A stretch of 42,620 nt of DNA from Gemmatimonadota bacterium (GTDB taxonomy: Bacteria; Gemmatimonadota; Gemmatimonadetes; Gemmatimonadales; GWC2-71-9): positions 1 through 42,620 of the forward strand of contig QKDC01000151.1 of the NCBI GenBank assembly GCA_003246755.1, written 5' to 3'. How positions within the stretch are numbered: the first letter of the stretch is position 1; each line of letters opens with the position of its first letter. The position numbers and the translations under genes were made by a program. Below are positions 1 through 8,665 of the stretch, piece by piece. The notes below the pieces were generated by a model. The model was not told the origin of the DNA and searched no databases. It saw only the letters and a list, made by a program, of their open reading frames with translations.

Positions 1-1058
1 AATGCCGCCAGGCCGGCGGTGGAAGCCGGGAGGACGTCGAGGCCTTCACGCTCCCGAAGCTGACGGGAAAGCCGTGACATCATCCGGTCGCTCGCATCGG
101 CGGCCCAACCGCTGGTATCTCGAACTGCCTGAAGCGCCTGGTCACCGTCTACCGAGTGCCAATTGACCAGCGGCTCGTTGATCCGAGTCTCCCGCACCCC
201 TTCCGGCTTCAGGTCTCGGCAGTGAGCGAGGTTTTCACGAAACGCCCGAATGATCGGGTTGTTGTTGAGCGAAGATCCGACGACGATCCGCGGTAAATGC
301 GAGGTCCGGCCTCTGCGGTAGAGGCTGACGAACCCCCTGTGGATGCCAGCGACGGTCGTCCCATTGGATACCGGCACTGCGACGGCCGCCGGAGCGTCTC
401 GCAATTCGTCATAAATCTCATGGGCGATTTCTCCGTACGCCCGAAGCTGAATCGGAGTGTTCACCCCCCCCGGGTTGGCGTCGTACAATTCGTCCTTCTC
501 CGCTCTGGCTCGGGAGGCCCGGAGGGCAGCTTCGTAGTCTTCACCACTCCGCACGATCTCCACTCCATACGCCGAGATCTCCTCGGCTCGCTTGGCGAGG
601 TAGGAGGCAGGGATGTAGACGATGCAACGCAACCCCGCCACAGATGCTGCCAACCCCAACGCGGCGCCATAATTGCCGCAGGTGGCCGTCGTCATCGTAT
701 CGAACCCGCGTCGCAGCGCGTCGAGCGCCTGGGCAAATGCAATGCGGTCCTTCTGAGTACCCGAGGGATTCGCTCCCTCGAACTTGAGGAACAGTTGGCG
801 AATGCCGAACTCGCGTTCGAGGTTGCGGGCACGTGTGAGTGTGGTGTCGCCCACCTCCGAATCGAGCACATCCTCGTAGGCCTCAAGCCGCTCCTCCAGA
901 GGACGGGCACGGTCGGAAGTAATACTCCGTAGCGAATCGATATCCGGCGCGACCCCGACGGCCCCATCGAGGAGGTTTACATCCGTTCCGATAGTGGCAG
1001 CAGGGGATGTTTCCGGGTCCGGCAGGGGACCGGTGTCAGCGAGAGGGGGTTCGGCCAT
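1..1058 (-). CDS. Threonine-synthase-like PLP-dependent enzyme (3' end cut by window edge)
   Basis: Reading the minus strand from ATG at 1058 gives 352 codons open to the window edge. The protein is a fold-type II PLP enzyme. Residues about 92-105 read KFEGANPSGTQKDR, where Lys103 is the expected PLP Schiff-base lysine. Residues 124-133 read TATCGNYGAA, the glycine-rich loop expected to bind the PLP phosphate. Threonine synthase, cysteate synthase and related beta-replacing enzymes share this layout, so the exact substrate is undecided. The first 45 residues are a poorly conserved extension. There is no signal peptide, so it should act in the cytoplasm. The start lies 7 bases after the frame-restored stop of the serine hydrolase (TAG at 1066-1068), which suggests transcription with the hydrolase and kinase upstream. 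The C-terminus is not in the window. Confidence 0.85.
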   Translation of the reverse strand, partial: MAEPPLADTGPLPDPETSPAATIGTDVNLLDGAVGVAPDIDSLRSITSDRARPLEERLEAYEDVLDSEVGDTTLTRARNLEREFGIRQLFLKFEGANPSGTQKDRIAFAQALDALRRGFDTMTTATCGNYGAALGLAASVAGLRCIVYIPASYLAKRAEEISAYGVEIVRSGEDYEAALRASRARAEKDELYDANPGGVNTPIQLRAYGEIAHEIYDELRDAPAAVAVPVSNGTTVAGIHRGFVSLYRRGRTSHLPRIVVGSSLNNNPIIRAFRENLAHCRDLKPEGVRETRINEPLVNWHSVDGDQALQAVRDTSGWAADASDRMMSRLSRQLREREGLDVLPASTAGLAA

Positions 1059-1065
1059 CCACGTC

Positions 1066-1206
1066 CTAGGGTATGTCCGCAGCTGTGACTTCCAAGGCGG
1101 CGTAGGTGAGCACCAGAAATCGCGCACCGAGGTCCCGCTGCCGCGTGTTGTACAGGTTCGTGTAGATCTGACCGATCAGCCCTTCCATGGGATCGGCCCA
1201 GTAGGG
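1066..1206 (-). pseudogene. Out-of-frame C-terminal tail of the serine hydrolase
   Basis: The hydrolase frame reads GGAFNP and then runs out of family-like sequence to a TGA at 1176-1178. In the next frame the same DNA reads YWADPMEGLIGQIYTNLY and continues to TAG at 1066-1068. This is the usual C-terminal strand and helix of S12 beta-lactamase-like hydrolases, where family members read GGAFNT-YWADP. Adding one base within the CCC run at about 1204-1206 joins the two frames into a 425-residue protein whose stop sits 7 bases before the next gene. It is either a true one-base deletion or a sequencing/assembly error in a short C run. Confidence 0.75.
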
Positions 1207-2342
1207 TTGAACGCCCCACCCCACGAGAAGGACCCGAGGCTCTTCGGCGATTGGTAGTCATTGGCGGCCGTTTCCAGTCCAAAACCAAGCCCCATTTGCA
1301 CTGGTAAGGACGGGAGTTGGTCTGTCAGCATCATCTCCACCGTCTTGGGACTCAGTAAACGCACTCCGTTGAACTCACCCTTGTTCAAGAACATCTGGAG
1401 AAACCTTGCATAGTCCTCCACGGTCGAGGAGAGTCCCGCTCCACCGGAGAAGTATGTCCCCTGGAGTTTGGGGAAGTCCGGATCCACTCCGTCAAACACC
1501 TTTTCATGCCTCGCAACCAGGCTTCCGTCCGCACCATCATGCAATGCGACCAACCGCGAGCCTTGCTCCTCGGGCAGGTAGAACCAGGTGTCGCGCATCC
1601 CGAGTGGGTCGAAGATCCTCGTCCTGAGGAACTGGTCGAATGGCACGCCGGAGATCACCTCGACGAAGTAACCGAGCACGTCCAGTCCGAGGCTGTAGGT
1701 GAAGCGTTCTCCGGGACGATGCTTGAGGGGAAGACCGCCCAGAATCCTCATCTTCTCCCCAATCCGATCCGGATCGTTCCCGATCCCGCTCGGCACGCCT
1801 GCCTTGGCGTAGATCGCTTGGAACTCCTCGCTCCCGATAGAAGCGTAGTCGATACCCGAAGTGTGAGTCAGGAGTTGCCTGATAGTGATCTCCCGTCCCG
1901 CGGGTTCGGCTTCCCAGGTCGTGTCCGCCGCGTTGAACTTCGTGAGCACCTTGGGGTTCGCGAACTCAGGGATGTACTTGGATATCGGTTCGTCGAGTTG
2001 GAAGCGGCCCTCCTCCCAGAGCATCATGACCGCGAGTGTGGTGATGGCTTTTGATTGCGATGCAATTCGGAAAATGGCGTCCCGGTGGAGCAACTCCTTG
2101 GTGCCGACGTCGCTGAAGCCATATGCCTTGTGCATGATCAGATTCCCTTGGCGGGAAATGAACACCACGGCGCCGGGTATCTCCTCGCGGTCGACGAGGT
2201 CGTTGATCATGCTGTCAATGCGCGCAAGTCCGGCTGCTGAGAAACCGGTGGAGGCGGACCTCGGTGCCGTCGGGAAGGGACTGCCACTCTGAGCGGCCAG
2301 GTTGGGGGCCACCAGCGTGAAAACGAGAAGCAGGTTGCGCAC
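1176..2342 (-). CDS. Exported beta-lactamase-family serine hydrolase (S12), frameshifted near the C-terminus
   Basis: Probable periplasmic serine hydrolase of the class C beta-lactamase / D,D-peptidase / esterase family. The start is taken as GTG at 2342 because GGAGG lies 6 bases upstream and the product then begins with a signal peptide (RNLLLVFTLVAPNLAAQ). A longer frame back to 2402 would overlap the kinase gene and adds non-family sequence. Ser95-x-x-Lys98 (SQSK) is the nucleophile/base motif, and YSL at about 216-218 is the second catalytic motif. SFSWGGAF near the end matches the usual third region. As sequenced the frame stops after 388 residues, and the missing tail follows in another frame to 1066. 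It lies 31 bases after the kinase stop, so it is likely in the same operon. The substrate cannot be inferred. Confidence 0.85.
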   Translation of the reverse strand: MRNLLLVFTLVAPNLAAQSGSPFPTAPRSASTGFSAAGLARIDSMINDLVDREEIPGAVVFISRQGNLIMHKAYGFSDVGTKELLHRDAIFRIASQSKAITTLAVMMLWEEGRFQLDEPISKYIPEFANPKVLTKFNAADTTWEAEPAGREITIRQLLTHTSGIDYASIGSEEFQAIYAKAGVPSGIGNDPDRIGEKMRILGGLPLKHRPGERFTYSLGLDVLGYFVEVISGVPFDQFLRTRIFDPLGMRDTWFYLPEEQGSRLVALHDGADGSLVARHEKVFDGVDPDFPKLQGTYFSGGAGLSSTVEDYARFLQMFLNKGEFNGVRLLSPKTVEMMLTDQLPSLPVQMGLGFGLETAANDYQSPKSLGSFSWGGAFNPTGPIPWKG

Positions 2343-2373
2343 GAGAAACCTCCAAGAGTACGTCGTGACGATG

Positions 2374-5070
2374 CTAGCGGGCCCCCCGAGCGGTGAGAGC
2401 ACGTAACTCGGTAAACCAGTTGAGCACGACCAAGTATCGGTCGATGGCGGGTGCGGACGCTGTAGCGGAACTCTGTGTTGGGGCAGCAGTCGCCCGCACA
2501 GTCGTGATCAGGTGTCTCCCGTCGGGATGAATATCCCAATAATCGAGGTTTTCGGTCACTATGGTCAGAACTTGCTCTGCGCCTCGGACCACCACTCCTG
2601 GACTCCGATCAACGCGGGCACGGTAAAGCGTATCCACCGGGGTACCCCGTCTCCAGAAGTAGATAAACTGGCCGTCGGGAGACCATCGTGGCTCTCTCGA
2701 GTTGAACCCGCCAAAAGAAACCCTCCACTTTCCCTCTGGCTCCGGCCAAGTTCGAAGCCATATCTCCGGCACACCTGTCTCGGTCGAGACGAACGCGGCA
2801 AGGGTCCGGTCCGGTGACACCTGGGCCGCAAACTCAGCCCATGGTGCCTCCAAGTAGGGTTTGGGTTCTCCTTTGTCCTTGAGCGAATAGCTCAGGAGGT
2901 TTCCCGTCCCTCCGCCTCCAGAATACGACTCGAAGACGATGATATCGTCGTTCAGCCAGGTCGTCGGGACCTGGTCGCCGGGCATCGTGAGCACCAGCTC
3001 CTCTGCTGTGCTGTTGTCCACCGGCTTGACGTACAATTCCTCCCCCGCACCCTCAACGTTCTTGTCGAAGAGAATCCGGGTTCCATCGGGCGACCAGACA
3101 GGATCGTCGTTGTCACCCTCGAAGGTGATCTGAGTGTTCGTACCCGTCACCCGATCGAAGGTGTAGATATCGGTCTCGCCGTTCCGAGATTGGTCCACCA
3201 ATTCGTAGGCGATATACCGTCCGTCGGGAGAGAATCTCGGCTGCATTCTCCGGCCGGGTGGCAGGGGGACGGTGTCTGTTCCGCCATCGAGATCCATGAC
3301 CAATAACTTGGTCGCGACTGCTGGACCCGAATTCATGCTACTCGCCCCCTCGTGGTGGACCAATACGCCGGTTCGTGAGACCGAGTAACCCCGCCGCGCG
3401 AAGGCGGCGGCAACCCGATCCAGAACGCGAACCGCAGGGCCGGTCACCCGATGTTGACCGAGGTCGAACGGAACTGCGAACAGGCCACCATCCTCGGCAA
3501 CGTAGAGTAGATGACCGGTCTCCACGTAGCTCGGGTGTTGTGCATTGGGGATCAACACGGTCGATGAGTCGGTCTCCGAATCCCATATCGACACCCCGCC
3601 GCCCCGAGTGTGCAGGACCCCTGAGCCGTCTGGGAGCAGAAACGGGAAAACACCGCCCACGTTGTCGAGCCTTTCCGGCTCCCCGCCCTGAGCTGGGACC
3701 AGGTACGATCCCTGAGGAGAAATGATGACGATCTTGTCATCCGTTCCCCAGTGGGGAGTGAACGGGTTGATCTCACCGCCACTCACCAGCGTCATTGCAC
3801 CACCACCCGTGACCGCGACCTTGACCAATGTGTTGTCGGATTTCCGGAAGACGATCCATTGATTGTCGGGGGAGAAGCTCGCCTGCACGGCGCCCTCCGT
3901 CCCCAGTACCTTCTGGAAGTCTGGCTCCCCCACCCTTCGCAGATAGATCGCCTGCTCGGCACCTGCTCCTGTGGCCAGAGCCAGCATGGAACCGTCCGGC
4001 GAAATGATGACGTCATCGCTGCCGGTCGTCTCGAGACCACCGAGCGAGAGGTCGAATCGCGCTGCCTGTTCTTCGGGTTTGGGCCTTAGCCAGCCCCACG
4101 CCGCGACGCCGGCAAGCAGTACCACAATCGCGGCCTCGATCAGACGAGTTCGCCGGCCCCCGGGCTTGGCGATCGGCTGCGCGGGTAGGGCAGCAGTACC
4201 ACGACCAGGGGTGCGCGCGATGTAGGTGAAACTTTCGTCCGCGAGTGCTTCACCGAACGCCTTGGCGCTCTCGAACCGGTCGGCAGGGAGCTTCTCCAAG
4301 GCCTTCGCCAACACGGAGGCCACATGCGGAGGGACAGCGCTCCGGGCCTCGCTCACTGAGCGCGGATTCTCCGTCAGGATCCGCACCAGGATCGCTTGGG
4401 CACTCGGTCCCGTATGTGGCGGATCTCCCGACAACATTTCGTAAAGCACGCAGGCCAGACTGTAGACATCGCTCCGGGGCGAGAGATCGCGGTCGGCCGT
4501 GGCCTGCTCGGGGCTCATGTAGTGCGGTGTGCCGAGACTCAGCCCGGTCTCGGTCATGCGTCCGCCACCCGCCGCACTGATTGCGAGCGCGATGCCGAAG
4601 TCCGCTACCACCGGCCGTCCGTCGTGCAACAGGATGTTCTCCGGTTTGATGTCGCGATGAATCACACCCTGTCGGTGCGCGTAGTCGAGCGCATCGGCGA
4701 CGTCGCGGGTGATGCGCAGCGACTCCTCCACGCCGAGCTGGCGCTCGCGGTTGAGCCGGCCACGGAGTGACTCGCCCTCGATGTAGGGCATCACGTAGTA
4801 GAGGAACGAGTCGGCGCTGCCGGAGTCGAAGAGGGGCAGGATGTGGGGGTGCTGGAGGTTGGCGGTGGTCTTGATTTCGGTGAGGAACCGTTCGCCACCG
4901 ATCATCGCGGCGAGTTCGGGTTTCAGAACCTTGACCGCCACCTTGCGGTCGTGCTTGACGTCATGGGCGAGATACACGGTGGCCATCCCGCCGGCGCCGA
5001 GTTCGCGTTCGAGCACGTACCGGTCGGCGAGGGCCACTTTGATGCGGTCGAGAGGGGTTGCTTCCGTCAC
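2374..5070 (-). CDS. Membrane Ser/Thr protein kinase with PD40/TolB-like propeller
   Basis: This is a fused sensor-kinase of about 898 residues. The N-terminal Hanks-type kinase has a glycine loop GAGGMATVY (25-33), catalytic Lys47 (VAVKVL), HRDIKPEN (138-145), DFG (157-159) and SPE (186-188), so all catalytic residues are present. A single membrane segment at about 310-328 (AAIVVLLAGVAAWGWL) is followed by an exported C-terminal half of WD40/PD40-like repeats (for example FSPDGRYIAY, WSPDGTRILFD, WSPDGQFIYFW) forming a TolB-like propeller. GTG at 5070 is preferred, with GGAG upstream and a start resembling related kinases. A longer frame from 5136 adds 22 residues that look non-coding. This architecture is common in Acidobacteria and Gemmatimonadota, and the ligand is unknown. 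It heads the operon with the S12 hydrolase and PLP enzyme. Confidence 0.93.
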   Translation of the reverse strand: MTEATPLDRIKVALADRYVLERELGAGGMATVYLAHDVKHDRKVAVKVLKPELAAMIGGERFLTEIKTTANLQHPHILPLFDSGSADSFLYYVMPYIEGESLRGRLNRERQLGVEESLRITRDVADALDYAHRQGVIHRDIKPENILLHDGRPVVADFGIALAISAAGGGRMTETGLSLGTPHYMSPEQATADRDLSPRSDVYSLACVLYEMLSGDPPHTGPSAQAILVRILTENPRSVSEARSAVPPHVASVLAKALEKLPADRFESAKAFGEALADESFTYIARTPGRGTAALPAQPIAKPGGRRTRLIEAAIVVLLAGVAAWGWLRPKPEEQAARFDLSLGGLETTGSDDVIISPDGSMLALATGAGAEQAIYLRRVGEPDFQKVLGTEGAVQASFSPDNQWIVFRKSDNTLVKVAVTGGGAMTLVSGGEINPFTPHWGTDDKIVIISPQGSYLVPAQGGEPERLDNVGGVFPFLLPDGSGVLHTRGGGVSIWDSETDSSTVLIPNAQHPSYVETGHLLYVAEDGGLFAVPFDLGQHRVTGPAVRVLDRVAAAFARRGYSVSRTGVLVHHEGASSMNSGPAVATKLLVMDLDGGTDTVPLPPGRRMQPRFSPDGRYIAYELVDQSRNGETDIYTFDRVTGTNTQITFEGDNDDPVWSPDGTRILFDKNVEGAGEELYVKPVDNSTAEELVLTMPGDQVPTTWLNDDIIVFESYSGGGGTGNLLSYSLKDKGEPKPYLEAPWAEFAAQVSPDRTLAAFVSTETGVPEIWLRTWPEPEGKWRVSFGGFNSREPRWSPDGQFIYFWRRGTPVDTLYRARVDRSPGVVVRGAEQVLTIVTENLDYWDIHPDGRHLITTVRATAAPTQSSATASAPAIDRYLVVLNWFTELRALTARGAR

Positions 5071-5152
5071 GTACCAGCTCCAGGCGGGGAACCCGCCTAA
5101 AATGGTCGGCATTGGCCTTGTTGGATAGCCCCCCACGGGACCCAGGCTCGTG

Positions 5153-5180
5153 TGATGATCGTCATCTGATGAACGTCATA
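5153..5180. repeat. Tandem 14-bp direct repeat, possible operator
   Basis: TGATGATCGTCATC (5153-5166) is followed with no gap by TGATGAACGTCATA (5167-5180), with 12 of 14 bases identical. Each unit is itself an imperfect inverted repeat (ATGA, three bases, TCAT). The pair sits between the divergent kinase and DUF4397 genes, ending 20 bases before the DUF4397 start. Two adjacent dyads with a 14-bp period suggest a regulator binding site, but no regulator is known for it. Confidence 0.45.
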
Positions 5181-5200
5181 TGGGAACAGGAGGGCGAATC

Positions 5201-5923
5201 ATGAGACACTCGAATATCCGGTTCTTCCACTCTACCGTCACCGGGCTCGTGCTACTACTTGGCTTGGCCACATGCACCGATTCCACGGGTCCGAACGGGC
5301 CTACCGCGCAGGTTAGGCTGCTCAACGGAGCGACAACGGCACCGGCACTGGAGGTGCTGGCGGAAGGTCGCGTGGTGATTCCGAGTGTACTGCTCGGTTA
5401 TTCCTCGGCCTATGCAGAGGTCCCGGTGTCGTCCACAACCCTGAACGTCCGAAACGCAGTCACCGGCGCGATGCTGGAGACCATCAGTGCCCAGCTATCA
5501 GCAGGTTCGCGCTACACCGTACTCGCCACAGCCTCAGCGATCAACCTGCAAGCCGCCGCCCTGGTCGACACTGGGCTCGCGAAGCCGGACAAGGCGAACA
5601 TCCGGATCGTGAATGTTGCCGCACCGTTTTCAGGAGACTCGACAAACATCCCGCCACCCATCCCGCTCGACGTCCACATCACCGTTCCGGGAGTCGCGCT
5701 CGCGGGCAGGCAGAGCGAGCTGAGCATGGACGCCAGGTATCCATCGTACAGCTCGTTGATGTATTTCGAGCCCGGCTCAGTGGTGGTGCGATTCGCCCTT
5801 CCGGGCACGGCTACCGTCGTTGCCGCCTCCGAGCCAAAGATCCTTGCTGCGGGTGCTGTGATAGCAGCACTCCTCGAGCGGCGTCTCGACGGAAGCTTCC
5901 AGGTGACCCTCGTAGCCGAGTAG
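5201..5923 (+). CDS. DUF4397 domain protein, probably exported or lipid-anchored
   Basis: The product has 240 residues. The start at 5201 is chosen over ATG 5180 because AGGAGG lies about 8 bases upstream. The N-terminus has a hydrophobic signal segment (TGLVLLLGLATC); the Cys after LAT could be a lipid-attachment site, but Thr at -1 is unusual. The mature part begins with a Ser/Gly/Pro linker (TDSTGPNGP) and then AQVRLLNGA, typical of DUF4397. A second related strand set (KANIRIVNVA) begins about two-fifths of the way along. DUF4397 proteins are beta-rich envelope proteins of unknown function. The gene is divergent from the kinase and convergent with the M1 peptidase. Confidence 0.8.
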   Translation: MRHSNIRFFHSTVTGLVLLLGLATCTDSTGPNGPTAQVRLLNGATTAPALEVLAEGRVVIPSVLLGYSSAYAEVPVSSTTLNVRNAVTGAMLETISAQLSAGSRYTVLATASAINLQAAALVDTGLAKPDKANIRIVNVAAPFSGDSTNIPPPIPLDVHITVPGVALAGRQSELSMDARYPSYSSLMYFEPGSVVVRFALPGTATVVAASEPKILAAGAVIAALLERRLDGSFQVTLVAE

Positions 5924-5961
5924 GATCCCATTGCTGGCCGGTGAGGCCGTACGTCAGCCCT

Positions 5962-8562
5962 TCACGGACTCGAGCCCGAATCGCTCTCCAGGGTGGGTCC
6001 GCCTGTCCAGCCCTCCACGATCCGCGCTGCACGGAAGAGATCGTCCGCCGCTTGGAGCAACTTCCCCTGCAGCCGCGGAGGCATGTCGGGGTTTGCATCG
6101 AGGAACGCGACGACCGATTCGGCCGCGGTCACCGACTGATGACCGTCCAGCAGTGCGTTGAGCCAGTTGAGCGGGAAGAAGATGTCGCCGGTTTGCTGAA
6201 TCTGTTCGAGTAGGCCGAGCCCGGGTTTGATGTAGCGCTCGGCGTGTCGTGCCCGGACCGGATGACCGAGATAACGCAGTGCGTCGAGAACCCACGACTC
6301 GCGCCGTCGGTTTTCCACCATGGCCAAGGTCTCGAACACGCTGTCCCGGACCACCGGATCGGCCGATAGTGCGGGCCGGACGAACTTGAACCTGGCCAGT
6401 CGGTCGGGGTTGGTGATCCGAGTCTCCTCGGTGTCCATGATTTCTAGTGCCCCTTGCACTTCACGAAGTGCCAACGCCTCGGCAAGGGAGGTGTACTGCG
6501 GTTCCGCCAGTGGAAGGCCGCGAGGCGTTTCCTGCTTTCTCCATACCCGCTCCAATCGGGCGGTGCCCTCGGTGGTTTGAGTCACGTTGACGATCGCGCC
6601 CCAGTACGCCCCCTTCCGGCTGGCGCCATCGACTTTGTCTAGCCCACTCCAAAGTGCGGCCTCGAGCCCCGGCGCGACCGTCTTGCGGACCGAATCCGAG
6701 AGGAAACGCCAGTAAGTAGTCCGTATCAGGCCGAGCAGTTGCTGTGTGATGAGTTCATCGGACTCGGTGTCGAGGCTGGCCAAGGCACGGTCGAGGAAGA
6801 CGAGGGGTGCCACGTGGCCGGCCAGGAGTTCCTCCCAGAGCGTTACCCATGCGGTGCTTCTTAGCACTGGTTCGGGAAAGGAAGATGCCCGGGCCAGCAG
6901 CGCCGAGCGACTCGCCGAGTCGAGCGCGAAGCGTCCGTAGCTGAGGCCGTCAGCACCGGGGAGGACCCATTCCGGTTGATCCGGACGTGCAAGCTTTTTG
7001 GTGGCTTCATCACCGGAGAGTCGAACGGTCTCCGTCACAATGGTATCCGTGTACCCGAGTGCTACCCCGACTTGTTGGGTCCAGTGGAGGCCGCGACCCG
7101 GACTCGGGTCTCTCTGTACGAGCGTGAGTCGGCCATCAGACCATGTTGCTCCGATTTGAGGACGGAGCGGTTCCTCGACCCATGCTCGGCTCCATGCCGC
7201 GAGGTCTTCGTCCGAGAGGCCATCGAGGATCGCGATCAAGTCGGGCCAGGTGGCGTTGCCATAGCGGTAACGGTCGAGGTAGGCACGAAGACCGTTCCGA
7301 AACGTGGTGTCTCCGGTCAGCCGTTCCAGATGGCGCATCACGATCGGAGCCTTCTGATAGATGATCGCGCCATAGAGCGACCCGGCCTGGCGCAGGTTCT
7401 CGAGTTCCTGGCGGATCGGATTCGCACCAAGCGTACGATCGACACCATAGGCCGTTGGGTGATGAGCCAGCAGGAAGCGGAGGTCGTGATTCACATCTGG
7501 AAAGGACGGTTGGACGATCTTTGCGGCCATGAAATTCGCGAACACTTCCTTCATCCACACATCGGAAAACCATTTCATCGTGACGAGGTCGCCGAACCAC
7601 ATATGGGCCGTCTCGTGTGCGATCAGACTGGCTCGACCGAGATATTGGTTCTGCGTGGCGGAGGGATCCAGGAAGAGCGAACTCGCCCGATACCAGACGG
7701 CTCCCGGGTGCTCCATTCCTCCGAACTGAAAGGATGGGACGGCAAAGAAGGCGACCTTCTCGAAGGGGTAGGGAATGCCAGTGTAGTCCTCCAGCCAGCG
7801 GAGGGCGGTCGCATGGAGGTCAAAGATGGCGTCGAGGTTGCGAGTCACCTTCACCGTATCGGTCTCGCGGTGGAACAACTGGAGCGTTCGGCCATCGCGC
7901 ACCGCTTCTTCGACAAAGAAATGACCGGCCGCGAAGGTGAAGAGGTAGGTAGAGAGTGGCTTCGATTCTGCGAACCTGAGGGTTGCACCCGTATCGGTTG
8001 AGTCCCGAGAGAGCAGTGACCCGTTGGCAAGAGCGCGCCAGCCAGGTGGCACATCAAGGGTGAGACTCCACTTCGCCTTGAGGTCGGGCTGATCGAAACT
8101 GGGAAACGCGGTCGCGGCTCGGTCGGGAACGAAGAGCGCGTAGAGAAACTCTTCGTTTCGATTGAGTGCTTCATTGCCGGCCGTGAAGTCGAGCGAAATC
8201 GTATTGGCCCCGAACGTGAATGCACGGGCCGGAAGAACGATATGACCGGGGGTCAGGCGCGGCATGATTGGGGCGTCGTTTACCGTGACCGCAGCAACGC
8301 TCGCCGAGTCTCCTCGAAAGTCGAGAATGACATCATCACCTAATCCAGAGAGGGTGAAGGCGAGCTGAACCGAACCACGAATTGATTCATCGCGGTTCTC
8401 GGGAATCCTGAAGTGCAGGTCGTAACTGAGGTCGGCAATCTGTGATGCTCGATCCTGAGCCAACTCGAGCGAGACTCCGTTGTCGGGGTCGGGTCGCCCG
8501 GGTTGGCAGGAACCCAGTCCCACCAAGGTCAAGATCAGCGCGAGGGTACGGTCGTGGGCCAT
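5962..8562 (-). CDS. M1 family aminopeptidase, lipoprotein
   Basis: Zinc aminopeptidase of 866 residues, expected to remove N-terminal residues from peptides in the periplasm. ATG at 8562 is chosen because it places a lipoprotein signal at the N-terminus (LTLVGLGSC, Cys19). The frame stays open back to 8910, but that part looks non-coding and overlaps the divergent gene at 8666. The exopeptidase motif reads GGMEH (281-285), where GAMEN is usual. The zinc site is HETAH (316-320) with Glu339 (KEVFAN). An N-terminal beta domain precedes the catalytic domain, and a C-terminal helical repeat region of the ERAP/aminopeptidase N type follows. The GGMEH and KEVFAN variants are departures from consensus but keep the key glutamates. 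Confidence 0.92.
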   Translation of the reverse strand: MAHDRTLALILTLVGLGSCQPGRPDPDNGVSLELAQDRASQIADLSYDLHFRIPENRDESIRGSVQLAFTLSGLGDDVILDFRGDSASVAAVTVNDAPIMPRLTPGHIVLPARAFTFGANTISLDFTAGNEALNRNEEFLYALFVPDRAATAFPSFDQPDLKAKWSLTLDVPPGWRALANGSLLSRDSTDTGATLRFAESKPLSTYLFTFAAGHFFVEEAVRDGRTLQLFHRETDTVKVTRNLDAIFDLHATALRWLEDYTGIPYPFEKVAFFAVPSFQFGGMEHPGAVWYRASSLFLDPSATQNQYLGRASLIAHETAHMWFGDLVTMKWFSDVWMKEVFANFMAAKIVQPSFPDVNHDLRFLLAHHPTAYGVDRTLGANPIRQELENLRQAGSLYGAIIYQKAPIVMRHLERLTGDTTFRNGLRAYLDRYRYGNATWPDLIAILDGLSDEDLAAWSRAWVEEPLRPQIGATWSDGRLTLVQRDPSPGRGLHWTQQVGVALGYTDTIVTETVRLSGDEATKKLARPDQPEWVLPGADGLSYGRFALDSASRSALLARASSFPEPVLRSTAWVTLWEELLAGHVAPLVFLDRALASLDTESDELITQQLLGLIRTTYWRFLSDSVRKTVAPGLEAALWSGLDKVDGASRKGAYWGAIVNVTQTTEGTARLERVWRKQETPRGLPLAEPQYTSLAEALALREVQGALEIMDTEETRITNPDRLARFKFVRPALSADPVVRDSVFETLAMVENRRRESWVLDALRYLGHPVRARHAERYIKPGLGLLEQIQQTGDIFFPLNWLNALLDGHQSVTAAESVVAFLDANPDMPPRLQGKLLQAADDLFRAARIVEGWTGGPTLESDSGSSP

Positions 8563-8665
8563 GAGGGGTCCTGATGACGGGAGACCAAAGTAAGCCCCGG
8601 GAGACTGGGCCTGCCAAGAAGAGACGAGTATCATCCGGTATCGCAACTCGAACAGGATCCCGGAG

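Noticed and set aside
297-932. Plus-strand open frame of 211 codons
   Set aside because: It lies antisense to the PLP enzyme, whose conserved motifs are clear; its translation has no family features and is a GC-rich shadow.
6976-8001. Plus-strand open frame of 341 codons
   Set aside because: It is antisense to the M1 peptidase catalytic domain and its product shows no recognisable domain or ribosome binding site.
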